Of a stretch of DNA of 38,989 bases, positions 1-8,019 are shown one piece after another. The stretch's first letter is position 1. Every line of letters begins with the position of its first letter. This DNA is from Alphaproteobacteria bacterium. GTDB lineage: Bacteria; Pseudomonadota; Alphaproteobacteria; UBA6615. The position numbers and the translations under genes are program-made. The stretch covers positions 1 to 38,989 of the forward strand of contig JAPUHN010000229.1 of NCBI GenBank assembly GCA_027297685.1, read 5' to 3'. The notes beneath the pieces were generated by a model, which saw only the letters and a list, made by a program, of their open reading frames with translations, had not been told where the DNA came from and did no database searches.

Positions 1-321
1 AATCAGCGATACATTGTCGGCAAGTTTCAGATTTTCGGGTGTGATCGATACGCCTTGCCCCGACAAGGTTTCGATCTCCGCCAAGAGTGCCCAAGGATCG
101 ACGACGACACCGTTGCCGATAACGCCAACTTTGCCCGGACGCACAACACCCGAAGGTAGGAGGCTGAGCTTATAGACCCGCTCACCGATAACCAAGGTAT
201 GGCCAGCGTTATGGCCACCTTGAAACCGAACAACGACATCGGCACGCTCGGAAAGCCAGTCGACGATCTTACCTTTGCCTTCATCGCCCCACTGGGAGCC
301 CACGACAGCGACGTTCGCCAT
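1..321 (-). CDS. purA: Adenylosuccinate synthetase, N-terminal 107 residues (runs off left edge)
   Basis: PurA catalyses the GTP-dependent joining of IMP and aspartate to adenylosuccinate, the first committed step to AMP. The visible part begins [18 protein letters not shown], which contains the family's GTP-binding loop and the catalytic Asp at residue 13. It continues with GGHNAGHT, which places the catalytic His at residue 41. Both positions match the numbering of characterised PurA enzymes. The ATG at 321-319 follows the hisZ stop codon without any gap (TAA then ATG), so translation is probably coupled to hisZ. The frame is open to base 1, so the remaining roughly 320 residues lie outside the window. 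Identification is secure. Confidence 0.96.
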   Translation of the reverse strand, partial: MANVAVVGSQWGDEGKGKIVDWLSERADVVVRFQGGHNAGHTLVIGERVYKLSLLPSGVVRPGKVGVIGNGVVVDPWALLAEIETLSGQGVSITPENLKLADNVSLI

Positions 322-1524
322 TTACTTCTCCGCCGGCGCGTTGCCGCCTCGATCGCTCAACGATAAAATTTCGCCATTGTGCCAACAGTGGCTGCAGCTC
401 AGCCGCAGCGCCTCCGCGCGCGCATCCTCCTCCGGCGCCAAACCGGCAACGGTAATCCAATCGTCGGCACGCAATTGGCCGGCGATGGCGGCAGGTGCGC
501 CAAAGGGCACGTACATTTTTTGCGCCACGGATGGCTCGGGCAACGCCCGCATAATCGAGTCGAGATAGAGAGAAAATCCCGTCGCCGCCTCGCCTGCAGT
601 GGTGATATAGCGCCCGCCGCGACCCAATTCACCGCGAACGCCGGCGGCGAAAACGGTAAAGCTGACCCCGGTATGATATTCGAAACCGCGGTATTCCACC
701 GGATCCAACGTAAGCGACAGTTCGGCGCGGGCTGCGCGAACGCCGGTAACAACCGCTTCAAGGCGAGCCAGCTCGGCTGAGGCAGAATCCGGCAACTCCA
801 GCGCATGGAGCTTCGGCAACACGTCCTCGGCGGTTCCCGATGCGCTCACCAATTCATCGAGCACGCGGGCCGCTGCGCCGAACGCCACGCCGTGAGTACG
901 GGTGATATCGCGAACGGACGCCGCATCCTTATGGTCTAAAGCCACGCGCAGTTGTGCCACAACCGCGTCCTCGACCCCGACATCGGCGAGCAGATGAGCA
1001 ACCAACGCTGGCGAATTTAAATCGATTGTCGGAGCGGCGATGCCGGCTGCGGCAAGCGCCTCGGCGGCGAGAACGACAACCTCAATGTCGGCCGAGACAT
1101 CGGCGGCGCCGATCAATTCGACGCCGGCCTGGGCGAACAGGCGTTCGGGCCGCAATTGGCTTCCGCGTACGCGCAATACTTCACCCGCATAAGACAGCCG
1201 CAACGGGCGCGCCGTGTCACGCAAACGCGTTTCCGCAATGCGCGCAACCTGCAGGGTAATATCCGCACGGACAGCCATCATTCGCTGGCTGGCGGGGTCC
1301 ATCAGCCGAAACATCTGTCCCGCCAGACTGCCGCCGCCATTCTCGGCCGCACCGATCAAGGTGGTTTCGAATTCAACCAAGGGCGGCTTGACCTGTTCAT
1401 AGCCGAAGGCGGCGAACGCGTCGGTTAGTGCGCTTACCGTTCCAGCTTCCTGCGCGGCGCGCGGCGGTAAAAGATCGTTCAGCCCAGATGGGAGCAACGC
1501 TCTGTTTTCGATATCAGAAGACAT
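322..1524 (-). CDS. hisZ: ATP phosphoribosyltransferase regulatory subunit HisZ
   Basis: HisZ is a catalytically inactive paralogue of class II histidyl-tRNA synthetase. It pairs with short-form HisG to make the first enzyme of histidine biosynthesis active and feedback-sensitive. The 400-residue product has the HisS/HisZ-type start (LLPSGLNDLLPPRAAQE), the motif 2-like segment around LRLSYAGEVLRVRGSQLRPE, and the late YHTGVSFTVFAAG segment. The C-terminal anticodon-binding domain of true HisRS is not evident, which argues for HisZ. The window shows no hisG, so the partner must lie elsewhere. The hisZ-purA adjacency is a familiar alphaproteobacterial arrangement. The ATG at 1524-1522 is the upstream-most plausible start and has no strong Shine-Dalgarno sequence. 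Confidence 0.92.
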   Translation of the reverse strand: MSSDIENRALLPSGLNDLLPPRAAQEAGTVSALTDAFAAFGYEQVKPPLVEFETTLIGAAENGGGSLAGQMFRLMDPASQRMMAVRADITLQVARIAETRLRDTARPLRLSYAGEVLRVRGSQLRPERLFAQAGVELIGAADVSADIEVVVLAAEALAAAGIAAPTIDLNSPALVAHLLADVGVEDAVVAQLRVALDHKDAASVRDITRTHGVAFGAAARVLDELVSASGTAEDVLPKLHALELPDSASAELARLEAVVTGVRAARAELSLTLDPVEYRGFEYHTGVSFTVFAAGVRGELGRGGRYITTAGEAATGFSLYLDSIMRALPEPSVAQKMYVPFGAPAAIAGQLRADDWITVAGLAPEEDARAEALRLSCSHCWHNGEILSLSDRGGNAPAEK

Positions 1525-1989
1525 GGCGAGCCGGATTTAGCGGGTTTGCCCCGCCACAGCAATGAAAATGGCGTACTTTCAAAATTTCGTTGATTGTGCC
1601 GTAGTTTGGCTACGTGGCGATGCGTTAAACGCTTGTATCAGGCATCACAAGTCGCCGGGGGACGCCCAGATATATGCATAACAAGGCAAAATACGGCTAC
1701 TTCTGACCCGGTCGGAACAAACCGCAGCCTATTGTGTCAATTAGCCTGCCGCAAAACACTTCATCATGATTTGATAGTTGCATTTATCACACAAGATAAC
1801 CCAGTCAAATATTGCCATATAAAAACATGTGTTAATTATGCCACAATCTGGGCGATTCTCACGCCGGTGTTACAGTCATGGTTATCACCATAGCAAAGCT
1901 ATGCTATTTGTTGCCGAATCGTTTGACAATTATGCTCGATCCACGAGTCTGTTTACACGGCTCGGTGGAATGATGAGAAGGTTTAGGTC
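1525..1989. promoter_or_regulatory. Divergent intergenic region between hisZ and the OmpA-family gene
   Basis: This 465-bp stretch is visibly more AT-rich than its flanks and separates two divergent genes, so it must hold both promoters. A possible promoter for the rightward gene is TTGTTG (1908-1913), a 17-bp spacer and TATGCT (1931-1936); this is a weak call. A small hairpin, CATAGC-AAA-GCTATG, lies at 1889-1903. Three GANTC sites, the CcrM methylation sequence, occur at 1854-1858, 1916-1920 and 1945-1949. A 99-codon open frame here (1594-1893) has no convincing protein character and is not called as a gene. Confidence 0.4.
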
Positions 1990-3093
1990 ATGATAAACAG
2001 CACGATTCTTCGTACGACTCTTTCGGCGGCCGCGGTTATCTTAGCTTTTGGCAGTAGCTCTGCGATGGCGCAGAAACCTGAAAGCAGTGGTACCCGGTTC
2101 TTCCAAGGGCTGTATCTGTCCGGCGCGGTTGGAGCGCACCGAACCGCTGACTCTAATGTTTCAGGCGGCAGCCTCGACGTCGAAGCTGAAACCGACTCGG
2201 GTTTGGCAGGACTAGTCGGACTTGGGCTCCAATTGGGCGCGACAAATTGGCGGGTGGAGCTCGAAGGCGGCTATCGAGAGTCCGATATCGATAATATTTC
2301 CGGCGTTGGGGCAACGGGAGATGTCGACGTACTGAGCATCATGGGCAACGTGTTTTATGATATTAGCCTAACCCAAAAATTGGATTTCTACCTCGGCGGT
2401 GGCCTGGGTTTGGCAGACGTTGACCTCAGTAATGCAGGCACGTTCGGGACGGCTACGATCGACGACAACGATATGGGGTGGGCCTGGCAACTGGGCGCCG
2501 GCGCCGCATTTGCCCTGAACGAACGGCTTAAGCTGACGCTCGATTATCGCTTCCTGAATATCGAGGACCTCGATTACCCCACCTCACCTGCCATCGGCGA
2601 GCTTGACGTCGAATACCGCGACCATGCCATATTCGTCGGCCTCCGCTTCGACTTGACCCCGGCGGCGAAACCGATGTTGCCACCGGCACCGAAGCCTGTT
2701 CCGCCGGCGCGCCAGACATACCGGTCGCCACCACCACCGCCGCCTCCGCCGGCACCGGAACCGCCGCGTAATTTCATCGTCTTCTTCGACTGGGATCGCT
2801 CAGACATTACGCCGGAAGCAGCGGCCATTCTGCGCGATGCCGCGGCAACTGCCCAACGAGGGGAGCCGGTTCGCATCGTCGCGACCGGCCACGCCGACCG
2901 GTCCGGTACGACCGTCTACAACCGAGCTCTCTCGGAACGCCGCGCACTGGCGGTGAGGGCCGAATTGCAGCGGCGCGGCATAAATCCCTCAACGGTTTCG
3001 ACATTTGCCCGCGGCGAGACTGATCCGCTTGTTGCGACGCCTGATGGCGTACGCGAGCCGCAAAACCGGCGCGTCGAGCTCGTTCTTCAGTAA
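1990..3093 (+). CDS. OmpA-family outer-membrane protein (beta-barrel plus peptidoglycan-binding domain)
   Basis: This 367-residue envelope protein is built like OmpA. A signal peptide covers about residues 1-27 and ends SSAMA before Gln28. An eight-strand-type beta-barrel with alternating Gly/aromatic strands spans about 35-222. A proline-rich linker lies at about 223-257 and includes a run of eight prolines. An OmpA C-terminal peptidoglycan-binding domain follows at about 260-367, with the family features FFDWDRSDIT, GHADRSGT, NRALSERRA and a terminal NRRVELVL. The last domain anchors the outer membrane to the cell wall. The start at 1990 is preceded by a weak AGAAGG element. The gene is monocistronic and ends in a strong terminator. 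The fold is secure; a specific transport or adhesion role cannot be read from the sequence. Confidence 0.9.
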   Translation: MINSTILRTTLSAAAVILAFGSSSAMAQKPESSGTRFFQGLYLSGAVGAHRTADSNVSGGSLDVEAETDSGLAGLVGLGLQLGATNWRVELEGGYRESDIDNISGVGATGDVDVLSIMGNVFYDISLTQKLDFYLGGGLGLADVDLSNAGTFGTATIDDNDMGWAWQLGAGAAFALNERLKLTLDYRFLNIEDLDYPTSPAIGELDVEYRDHAIFVGLRFDLTPAAKPMLPPAPKPVPPARQTYRSPPPPPPPPAPEPPRNFIVFFDWDRSDITPEAAAILRDAAATAQRGEPVRIVATGHADRSGTTVYNRALSERRALAVRAELQRRGINPSTVSTFARGETDPLVATPDGVREPQNRRVELVLQ

Positions 3094-3109
3094 CTTCAGT
3101 AACGTAAGC

Positions 3110-3158
3110 AGCCGACCCTGGAGTGCTAAGGCACTCCAGGGTCGGCTTTACTTTTTTT
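3110..3158 (+). terminator. Strong intrinsic terminator of the OmpA-family gene
   Basis: A perfect 17-bp stem pairs 3110-3126 with 3131-3147 around the 4-nt loop TAAG. It is followed by a T-rich tail (3147-3158) that includes seven consecutive T residues. It begins 17 nt after the stop codon of the gene at 1990-3093. On the opposite strand no comparable T-tract follows, so it acts rightward. Confidence 0.93.
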
Positions 3159-3395
3159 GCTTGCAGTTAAATTCGATGAAGGTGCGTTGCGTTCGCAATG
3201 CGCGCCGCCACGGTTGCGGCCTCCGAACATGGACTACCGTCAGCATCGGCACCTGGCCGGATCGAACCTGTTCGAGCGAGCGGTACTGCGTATTGACCAG
3301 CGCAATATCCGGCCAGAATGGTTCAGTCTGGTCGGATAATGATCTAGGGAATTAGCTTGTTTTGTGCAAGCCCTTCAGCACCCAGGCACGGCTGC
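3159..3395. other. Intergenic region with one weak 36-codon open frame
   Basis: No clear gene lies between the terminator and the downstream leftward gene. A 36-codon frame on the + strand (ATG 3229, stop ending at 3339; starting MDYRQHRHLAG and ending RPEWFSLVG) has a protein-like composition. However, it lacks a good Shine-Dalgarno sequence and a recognisable family, so I do not call it as a gene. Confidence 0.3.
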
Positions 3396-3857
3396 TTAGC
3401 GGGTCTTGATCGGCACGGCCGCTTCTTGGATCAGCTTCTTGGTCAACTGGTCGAACCCACTCGACGACGATGCAAGTACATCGTCGAACAACGAAGCAGC
3501 CGTCCGGCAATAGGACAGCCGGTCGTAGTTACTCCGGGCCGAAGCGTCGTTGGCCAGTTGCGTGATATATTTATCCAAGCGGCGCTGCGCCGAAGCGCCG
3601 TGATTGCGCCGAAAAATCTTGCGCAAAACTTTTCCGTGTCCAACCAGTTCTTTTTCGAACTTGCGAATCGCGTGGTTGTATTGCGGCCGTAGATCGCATG
3701 CCAGCGCCGCTACCATCATCTCCGTCTGCAAAAGTCTTGCGTTTACCGCAGCGGTTTCACTGGCGCCCTTAAGCTCGAAAGCGTTCGCCGCGCCGATATT
3801 GGCAACCGATACCAAACCGGCAACGACGACGACACAAGCCGCGTGTTTGAGTTTCAA
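3396..3857 (-). CDS. Small secreted protein of unknown function
   Basis: I do not recognise a named family. The preferred start is the TTG at 3857-3855, preceded by a GGAA Shine-Dalgarno-like element 8 nt upstream. This gives 153 residues beginning MKLKHAACVVVV and a textbook signal peptide cleaved near ANIGAANA. An ATG 21 codons upstream (3920) is open in frame but would put a hydrophilic extension before the signal peptide. The mature part is basic and helical. It contains the segments ALACDLRPQYN and YCRTAASLFDDVL, each with one Cys that could form a disulfide, plus a central RRLDKYITQLAN helix. From memory, similar small periplasmic proteins of unknown role occur in Rhodospirillales, but I cannot confirm this here. 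It appears monocistronic. Confidence 0.65.
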   Translation of the reverse strand: MKLKHAACVVVVAGLVSVANIGAANAFELKGASETAAVNARLLQTEMMVAALACDLRPQYNHAIRKFEKELVGHGKVLRKIFRRNHGASAQRRLDKYITQLANDASARSNYDRLSYCRTAASLFDDVLASSSSGFDQLTKKLIQEAAVPIKTR

Positions 3858-4016
3858 TACTTGATTTCCATCTAACAAGGCGAATTGCACGATGTTCCCC
3901 AATTTGGTTTGGTCACCCATTCGGACACCGAACCCATGAATAAAATCTTAAAGACAAACAATAACGGTTACGAGCTTAATTATCAGGCCCTTTTCTAAAT
4001 TTTGTATCAATTCAGA

Positions 4017-5051
4017 TCATCGGCTGGACGACGGCGAGATTACGATTAAGGTTCCGTCGGCCAATCCATACACGACGGCAACGCGATTAGACTGGTCAAT
4101 ACGCGCCGGCAGCACCGCGGTGACAATCCGCTGCGAATTTTCGATTCGCTCAAGCTCTTTAAATTTTCCGCCTGCGAATGTCACGATACGCAACGCCTGG
4201 CGCCGCGCATCGGGCACCAGCAGGTCGACGACGCCGTCGCCGTTCCAATCGACCACGGCAGCCTGACCCTGTTCGCGGCTGCCGATTGCGTGATTGGAGA
4301 AACCCGGTGCTGCACCATCAACAGTCAAACGCCGGTTTTTATATTCGTACAAAATCAGCGTGCCGCCGATATGCGGGGTTTCCACATACGCCACTTCCGT
4401 GCGGCCGTCGCCGTCGAAATCGCCGGCGCCCGCCGGATTGAGCCAGCGGTGCGTTAAACCGATCGGTTCGGCCTCGGCTGCGATTTCCAGAGTATCGCCA
4501 TTGGCTTCCAGCACCGTCAGCGCAGCGCCGCTTTTGAGATAGGTTTTGACGACGATGACTTCGTCGGCGCCGTCGTCGTCGAAATCATAGAGCCGCGCCC
4601 GGCGGTCCTCGAATACAGAATCGTCGGCCAGGTCGAAGTACAAGAATTTCCCGTCAGCGCGCTCGATCCCAACACCCGAAGCTTCAATACGGTCGCCCAA
4701 AATTCCGTGGTCATAGCGTTCGGTGGCACCAGTCAGCCACGCGCGGCGGATCTCGCCTTGGCCTTGCGTGACCTCACCGTCGGGCAACATATCTGGCGCC
4801 GGCGCAACAATGATGCGTTTGTCGCTGGGGCTTAAGATGAGTTTGCCATCTGCCGACGACAACCGAAATCGTTTGCCGTCCGGCCGAATCACGACCACCG
4901 GGCCCGCCGGTTGAGATATCCCACTTTCGATACCGCTCTCGCGCTCCAAGGCAGCAAGTCCGCCCGGCACCGCCAAGCTCAAGCGCTCGCTCGCACCGGC
5001 GCCCGATACCATCGCCAGTAACGAAAGCGTCGCTAAATAACCGGCACGCAT
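4017..5051 (-). CDS. Exported FG-GAP/VCBS-repeat-like protein coupled to serA
   Basis: This 344-residue protein has a signal peptide at about residues 1-20 (MRAGYLATLSLLAMVSGAGA). Its C-terminal half carries three DxDxDG-type calcium-binding loops at D156FDDDG, D211FDGDG and D268WNGDG. Their spacing of about 55-57 residues is typical of FG-GAP/VCBS beta-propeller blades. No enzymatic motif is visible. The ATG at 5051-5049 starts one base after the serA stop codon, so translation is probably coupled and the gene is the last of a serC-serA transcript. The frame extends upstream to 5267, but only inside serA and without a signal peptide, so that longer form is rejected. Its role is unknown; a calcium-dependent periplasmic or surface scaffold is an inference. 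Confidence 0.75.
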   Translation of the reverse strand: MRAGYLATLSLLAMVSGAGASERLSLAVPGGLAALERESGIESGISQPAGPVVVIRPDGKRFRLSSADGKLILSPSDKRIIVAPAPDMLPDGEVTQGQGEIRRAWLTGATERYDHGILGDRIEASGVGIERADGKFLYFDLADDSVFEDRRARLYDFDDDGADEVIVVKTYLKSGAALTVLEANGDTLEIAAEAEPIGLTHRWLNPAGAGDFDGDGRTEVAYVETPHIGGTLILYEYKNRRLTVDGAAPGFSNHAIGSREQGQAAVVDWNGDGVVDLLVPDARRQALRIVTFAGGKFKELERIENSQRIVTAVLPARIDQSNRVAVVYGLADGTLIVISPSSSR

Positions 5052-5052
5052 A

Positions 5053-6630
5053 TCAGAACGACAATGCCTTGGCTTGTACCACATTGGGCAGGTTCGCCAC
5101 CGCCTGTAGAACTTCACTGGGGATTTCGCCATCGACCTCGACCAGCGCAATCGCATCCCCGCCAGGTTCGGTACGGCCGAGATGGAACGTGCCAATATTG
5201 ACCCCGGCCTCACCCAACACAGTGCCGAGGCCACCAATAAGCCCGGGCCGGTCGTTGTTGTTGACATAGAGCATATGCGGACCGAGCTCGGCTTCCATCG
5301 GCACGCCTTTCACGTTGACCAGGCGCGGCTTATCGTCGCCGAACAAGGTACCGGCGACACTGCGTGTTTGATTTTCTGTCGTGATCGTCAGTCGAATCAG
5401 CGTTTGGTAGTCGGTCTGCCGGTTGTGCCGAATATCGGTCACGCCAATACCGCGTTGACTGGCGATAACCGGTGCGCTGACCATATTTACACCCTCCAGT
5501 AACGGTGACAGAAGACCCTTCAACACCGCGGCGTTCAAGGCTTTGGTGTTCAATTCAGCGGCATGACCTTCATATTCGATACTGACGGATTTGATGCCGG
5601 ACTCGGTCATCTGGCCGGCGAAACTGCCAAGTTGCTCGGCAAGGAGCAGATAGGGCCGCAGACGCGGCGCGTCTTCGGCCGATACCGACGGCATGTTGAG
5701 CGCATTGACGACGGCGCCGGTCAACAGATAGTCGGCCATCTGCTCAGCCACCTGGATCGCTACGTTGACTTGGGCTTCCGTCGTCGACGCCCCAAGATGG
5801 GGCGTGCAAATCAAATTGGCGGTTCCGAACAGCGGATTTTCGGTTGCCGGTTCAACTTCGTACACGTCCAACGCGGCGCCCACCACATGACCGGACTCGA
5901 GCGCCGCCTTCAAATCTTGCTCGACCACCAATCCGCCGCGGGCGCAATTGACGATACGCACGCCTTGTTTCGTCTTGGCGAGCGCGTCGGCATCGATAAT
6001 GCCGCGGGTCTGATCGGTCAGCGGCGTGTGCAAGCTGATGAAATCGGCCCGCGCGAGTAACGCGTCCAATTCCACTTTTTCGACGCTGATATCTTCCGCA
6101 TGTTCGGCGGTCAGATAGGGATCGTAGGCAATGACTTTCATTTTCAAGCCGAGCGCGCGGTCGGCGACAATCGAACCGATATTGCCGCAACCGATGATGC
6201 CCAACGTCTTGCCGGTGACCTCGACCCCAACAAATCGTGATTTTTCCCATTTGCCTGCCTGGGTCGACACGTCCGCCATGGGAAGTTGCCGCGCCAGCGC
6301 CATGATCATGGCAATCGTGTGCTCGGCCGTCGTTATGGCGTTACCGAACGGCGTATTCATCACCACAACGCCATTCGCGGTTGCATTTTCGAGATCGACA
6401 TTATCGACGCCGATACCCGCCCGGCCGACGACTTTCAAATTTTCCGCCGCAGCCAAAACCTTCGCTGTCACCTTGGTCGCCGAGCGAACCGCCAGCCCGT
6501 CATATTCGCCGACACAGGCGACGAGCTCATCCTCCGACAGGCCGACCTTGACGTCGACCTCGATGTCGCGGTTATCGAATATTTCCTTGGCCCGCGGGCT
6601 CATGGAATCGGAAATCAGTACTTTGACCAT
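5053..6630 (-). CDS. serA: D-3-phosphoglycerate dehydrogenase SerA (long, ACT-domain form)
   Basis: SerA oxidises 3-phosphoglycerate to 3-phosphohydroxypyruvate with NAD+, opening the phosphorylated serine pathway. The 525-residue product is the long form. It has a split substrate-binding domain, an NAD-binding Rossmann motif G147CGNIG152, and the catalytic set Arg231 (NCARGGLV), Glu260 (EVEPATENP) and His278 (CTPHLGAST). An intervening allosteric substrate-binding domain follows, then a C-terminal ACT domain from about residue 450 (NNDRPGLIGGLG), the usual serine feedback site. The ATG at 6630 is preceded by AAAGGTC with about 8 nt spacing. The gene lies 76 nt downstream of serC and probably shares its leader-controlled transcript. 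Confidence 0.97.
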   Translation of the reverse strand: MVKVLISDSMSPRAKEIFDNRDIEVDVKVGLSEDELVACVGEYDGLAVRSATKVTAKVLAAAENLKVVGRAGIGVDNVDLENATANGVVVMNTPFGNAITTAEHTIAMIMALARQLPMADVSTQAGKWEKSRFVGVEVTGKTLGIIGCGNIGSIVADRALGLKMKVIAYDPYLTAEHAEDISVEKVELDALLARADFISLHTPLTDQTRGIIDADALAKTKQGVRIVNCARGGLVVEQDLKAALESGHVVGAALDVYEVEPATENPLFGTANLICTPHLGASTTEAQVNVAIQVAEQMADYLLTGAVVNALNMPSVSAEDAPRLRPYLLLAEQLGSFAGQMTESGIKSVSIEYEGHAAELNTKALNAAVLKGLLSPLLEGVNMVSAPVIASQRGIGVTDIRHNRQTDYQTLIRLTITTENQTRSVAGTLFGDDKPRLVNVKGVPMEAELGPHMLYVNNNDRPGLIGGLGTVLGEAGVNIGTFHLGRTEPGGDAIALVEVDGEIPSEVLQAVANLPNVVQAKALSF

Positions 6631-6706
6631 TTGATTTGACCTTTGGCCGATTTGACGCCAGCGCGAAGCCGCACGTCCGTGTGAGATTGTGGAATGCCAG
6701 GCGCCG

Positions 6707-7888
6707 CTACCGGACCGCCGCCAGGGATAGCGATTTTACCGTTGTGTAGGCCCAATCGAGCCACGGGGTCAGCGCCGCCACGTTTTCCCTCTCGATGGTG
6801 GCGCCGGCCCAAATCCGCAAGCCCGGTGGCGCATCGCGGTAGGCGTTGATGTCGTAGGCGACACCCTCCGCTTCCAGCAGCGACGCGACGGCCTTCGACG
6901 TCGCAGCGCGTTCGGCTTCGGGCAAGTCGCGAAACCAGCGATCGACAATCTTAAGGCACACGCTCGTGCACGACCGGTTCGCCGGTTCTTCGGCCAAGAA
7001 TTCCGCCCAGTCGCTCGCCGCCACCCAGTCGGCGAGGACTTGGTAATTTTCCTCACTGCGGGCGATCAAGGCCGGCAGTCCGCCGACCCTGCGCGCCCAC
7101 GCGAGCGCATCCAACTGATCCTCGACGCACAGCATCGAGGGCGTGTTGATGGTGCTGCCGGTGAATATCTCTTCGTTCAGCTTGCCGCCCTTGGTGAGGC
7201 GAAAGATTTTCGGTAACGGCCAGGGCGGCGCATAGGATTCAAGCCGTTCGACGGCGCGCGGGCTTAAGACCAGCATGCCGTGTTGCGCCTCGCCGCCCAG
7301 AACCTTCTGCCACGACCAAGTGACCACATCGAGTTTGCGCCACGGCAAATCCATCGCGAACACCGCCGAAGTAGCATCGCAGACGGTAAGCCCGGTGCGA
7401 TCGTCGGCGATCCAGTCGCCGTCGGCTACGCGCACGCCAGATGTCGTGCCGTTCCAAGTGAAAACGCAGTCGCGCTCGGGTTCGGTTTGGCTCAGATCGA
7501 CCAGTTGGCCGTAGGGGGCTTCGAGAACCCGCACATCGGCCAGATTCAATTGTTTAACGATGTCGGTGACCCAGCCGCTGCCGAAGCTTTCCCAGGCCAG
7601 AACGTCGACACCGCGCGGACCTAGCAACGACCACAACGCCATTTCCACCGCACCGGTGTCGGATGCCGGCACGATGGCGATGCGATAATCGTCGGGGATG
7701 CCAAGAATATCTCGGCTTTCCTCAATCACCCGAACCAGCTTTGCCTTGGGGTCTTTCGCCCGGTGCGAGCGGCCTAGGGAGGCATCGGACAGCGCCGATA
7801 GATCCCATCCGGGGCGTTTCGCGCAGGGTCCTGACGAAAAATGTGGATTAGCCGGACGGAGGTCCGGCTTCGATAGAGTACGTGTCAT
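6707..7888 (-). CDS. serC: Phosphoserine aminotransferase SerC
   Basis: SerC transfers the amino group of glutamate to 3-phosphohydroxypyruvate to give phosphoserine, using pyridoxal phosphate. The 393-residue product starts with a basic stretch, then [15 protein letters not shown], the conserved substrate-binding N-terminus of the alphaproteobacterial form. [15 protein letters not shown] contains the PLP-binding Lys. [16 protein letters not shown] is also diagnostic. It is the first gene of the serC-serA unit. The ATG at 7888 sits immediately after a conserved-looking leader hairpin that holds the ribosome-binding site (separate entry). Identification is firm. Confidence 0.96.
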   Translation of the reverse strand: MTRTLSKPDLRPANPHFSSGPCAKRPGWDLSALSDASLGRSHRAKDPKAKLVRVIEESRDILGIPDDYRIAIVPASDTGAVEMALWSLLGPRGVDVLAWESFGSGWVTDIVKQLNLADVRVLEAPYGQLVDLSQTEPERDCVFTWNGTTSGVRVADGDWIADDRTGLTVCDATSAVFAMDLPWRKLDVVTWSWQKVLGGEAQHGMLVLSPRAVERLESYAPPWPLPKIFRLTKGGKLNEEIFTGSTINTPSMLCVEDQLDALAWARRVGGLPALIARSEENYQVLADWVAASDWAEFLAEEPANRSCTSVCLKIVDRWFRDLPEAERAATSKAVASLLEAEGVAYDINAYRDAPPGLRIWAGATIERENVAALTPWLDWAYTTVKSLSLAAVR

Positions 7889-7893
7889 GTTAA

Positions 7894-7930
7894 GCGTTCC
7901 TTACAGAACGCCGCCCCTCGTTGGGGAGGG
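7894..7930 (-). ncRNA. serC leader RNA motif (candidate)
   Basis: The 5' UTR of serC folds into two consecutive hairpins. The upstream one pairs CCCTC with GAGGG (genomic 7926-7930 and 7915-7919, loop of 6). The downstream one pairs GCGTTC with GAACGC (7906-7911 and 7894-7899, loop of 6). The AAGGA ribosome-binding sequence lies in the loop and 3' arm of the second hairpin, 5 nt before the serC ATG. This arrangement, with the last stem covering the serC ribosome-binding site, is what I recall for the alphaproteobacterial serC RNA motif in Rfam. Sequestration of the ribosome-binding site would make it a translational control element. A covariance search would settle it. Confidence 0.75.
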
Positions 7931-8019
7931 ATGGCCCATCGCGGAAAGTAGGTATTTTCACGCTGGCGTCAATAGACGCATTGTCGCATGTCGTTCGAAC
8001 CCGCCCCGTGACCGAGCGA

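Noticed and set aside
1594-1893. 99-codon open frame in the hisZ/OmpA-family intergenic region
   Set aside because: It lies in AT-rich promoter DNA, has no ribosome-binding site, and its translation is rich in Cys, Thr and Gln without any domain.
2659-2764. Proline-codon repeat in the OmpA-family gene
   Set aside because: The CCG/CCA repetition encodes the normal flexible linker between barrel and OmpA domain; it is not a DNA repeat element.
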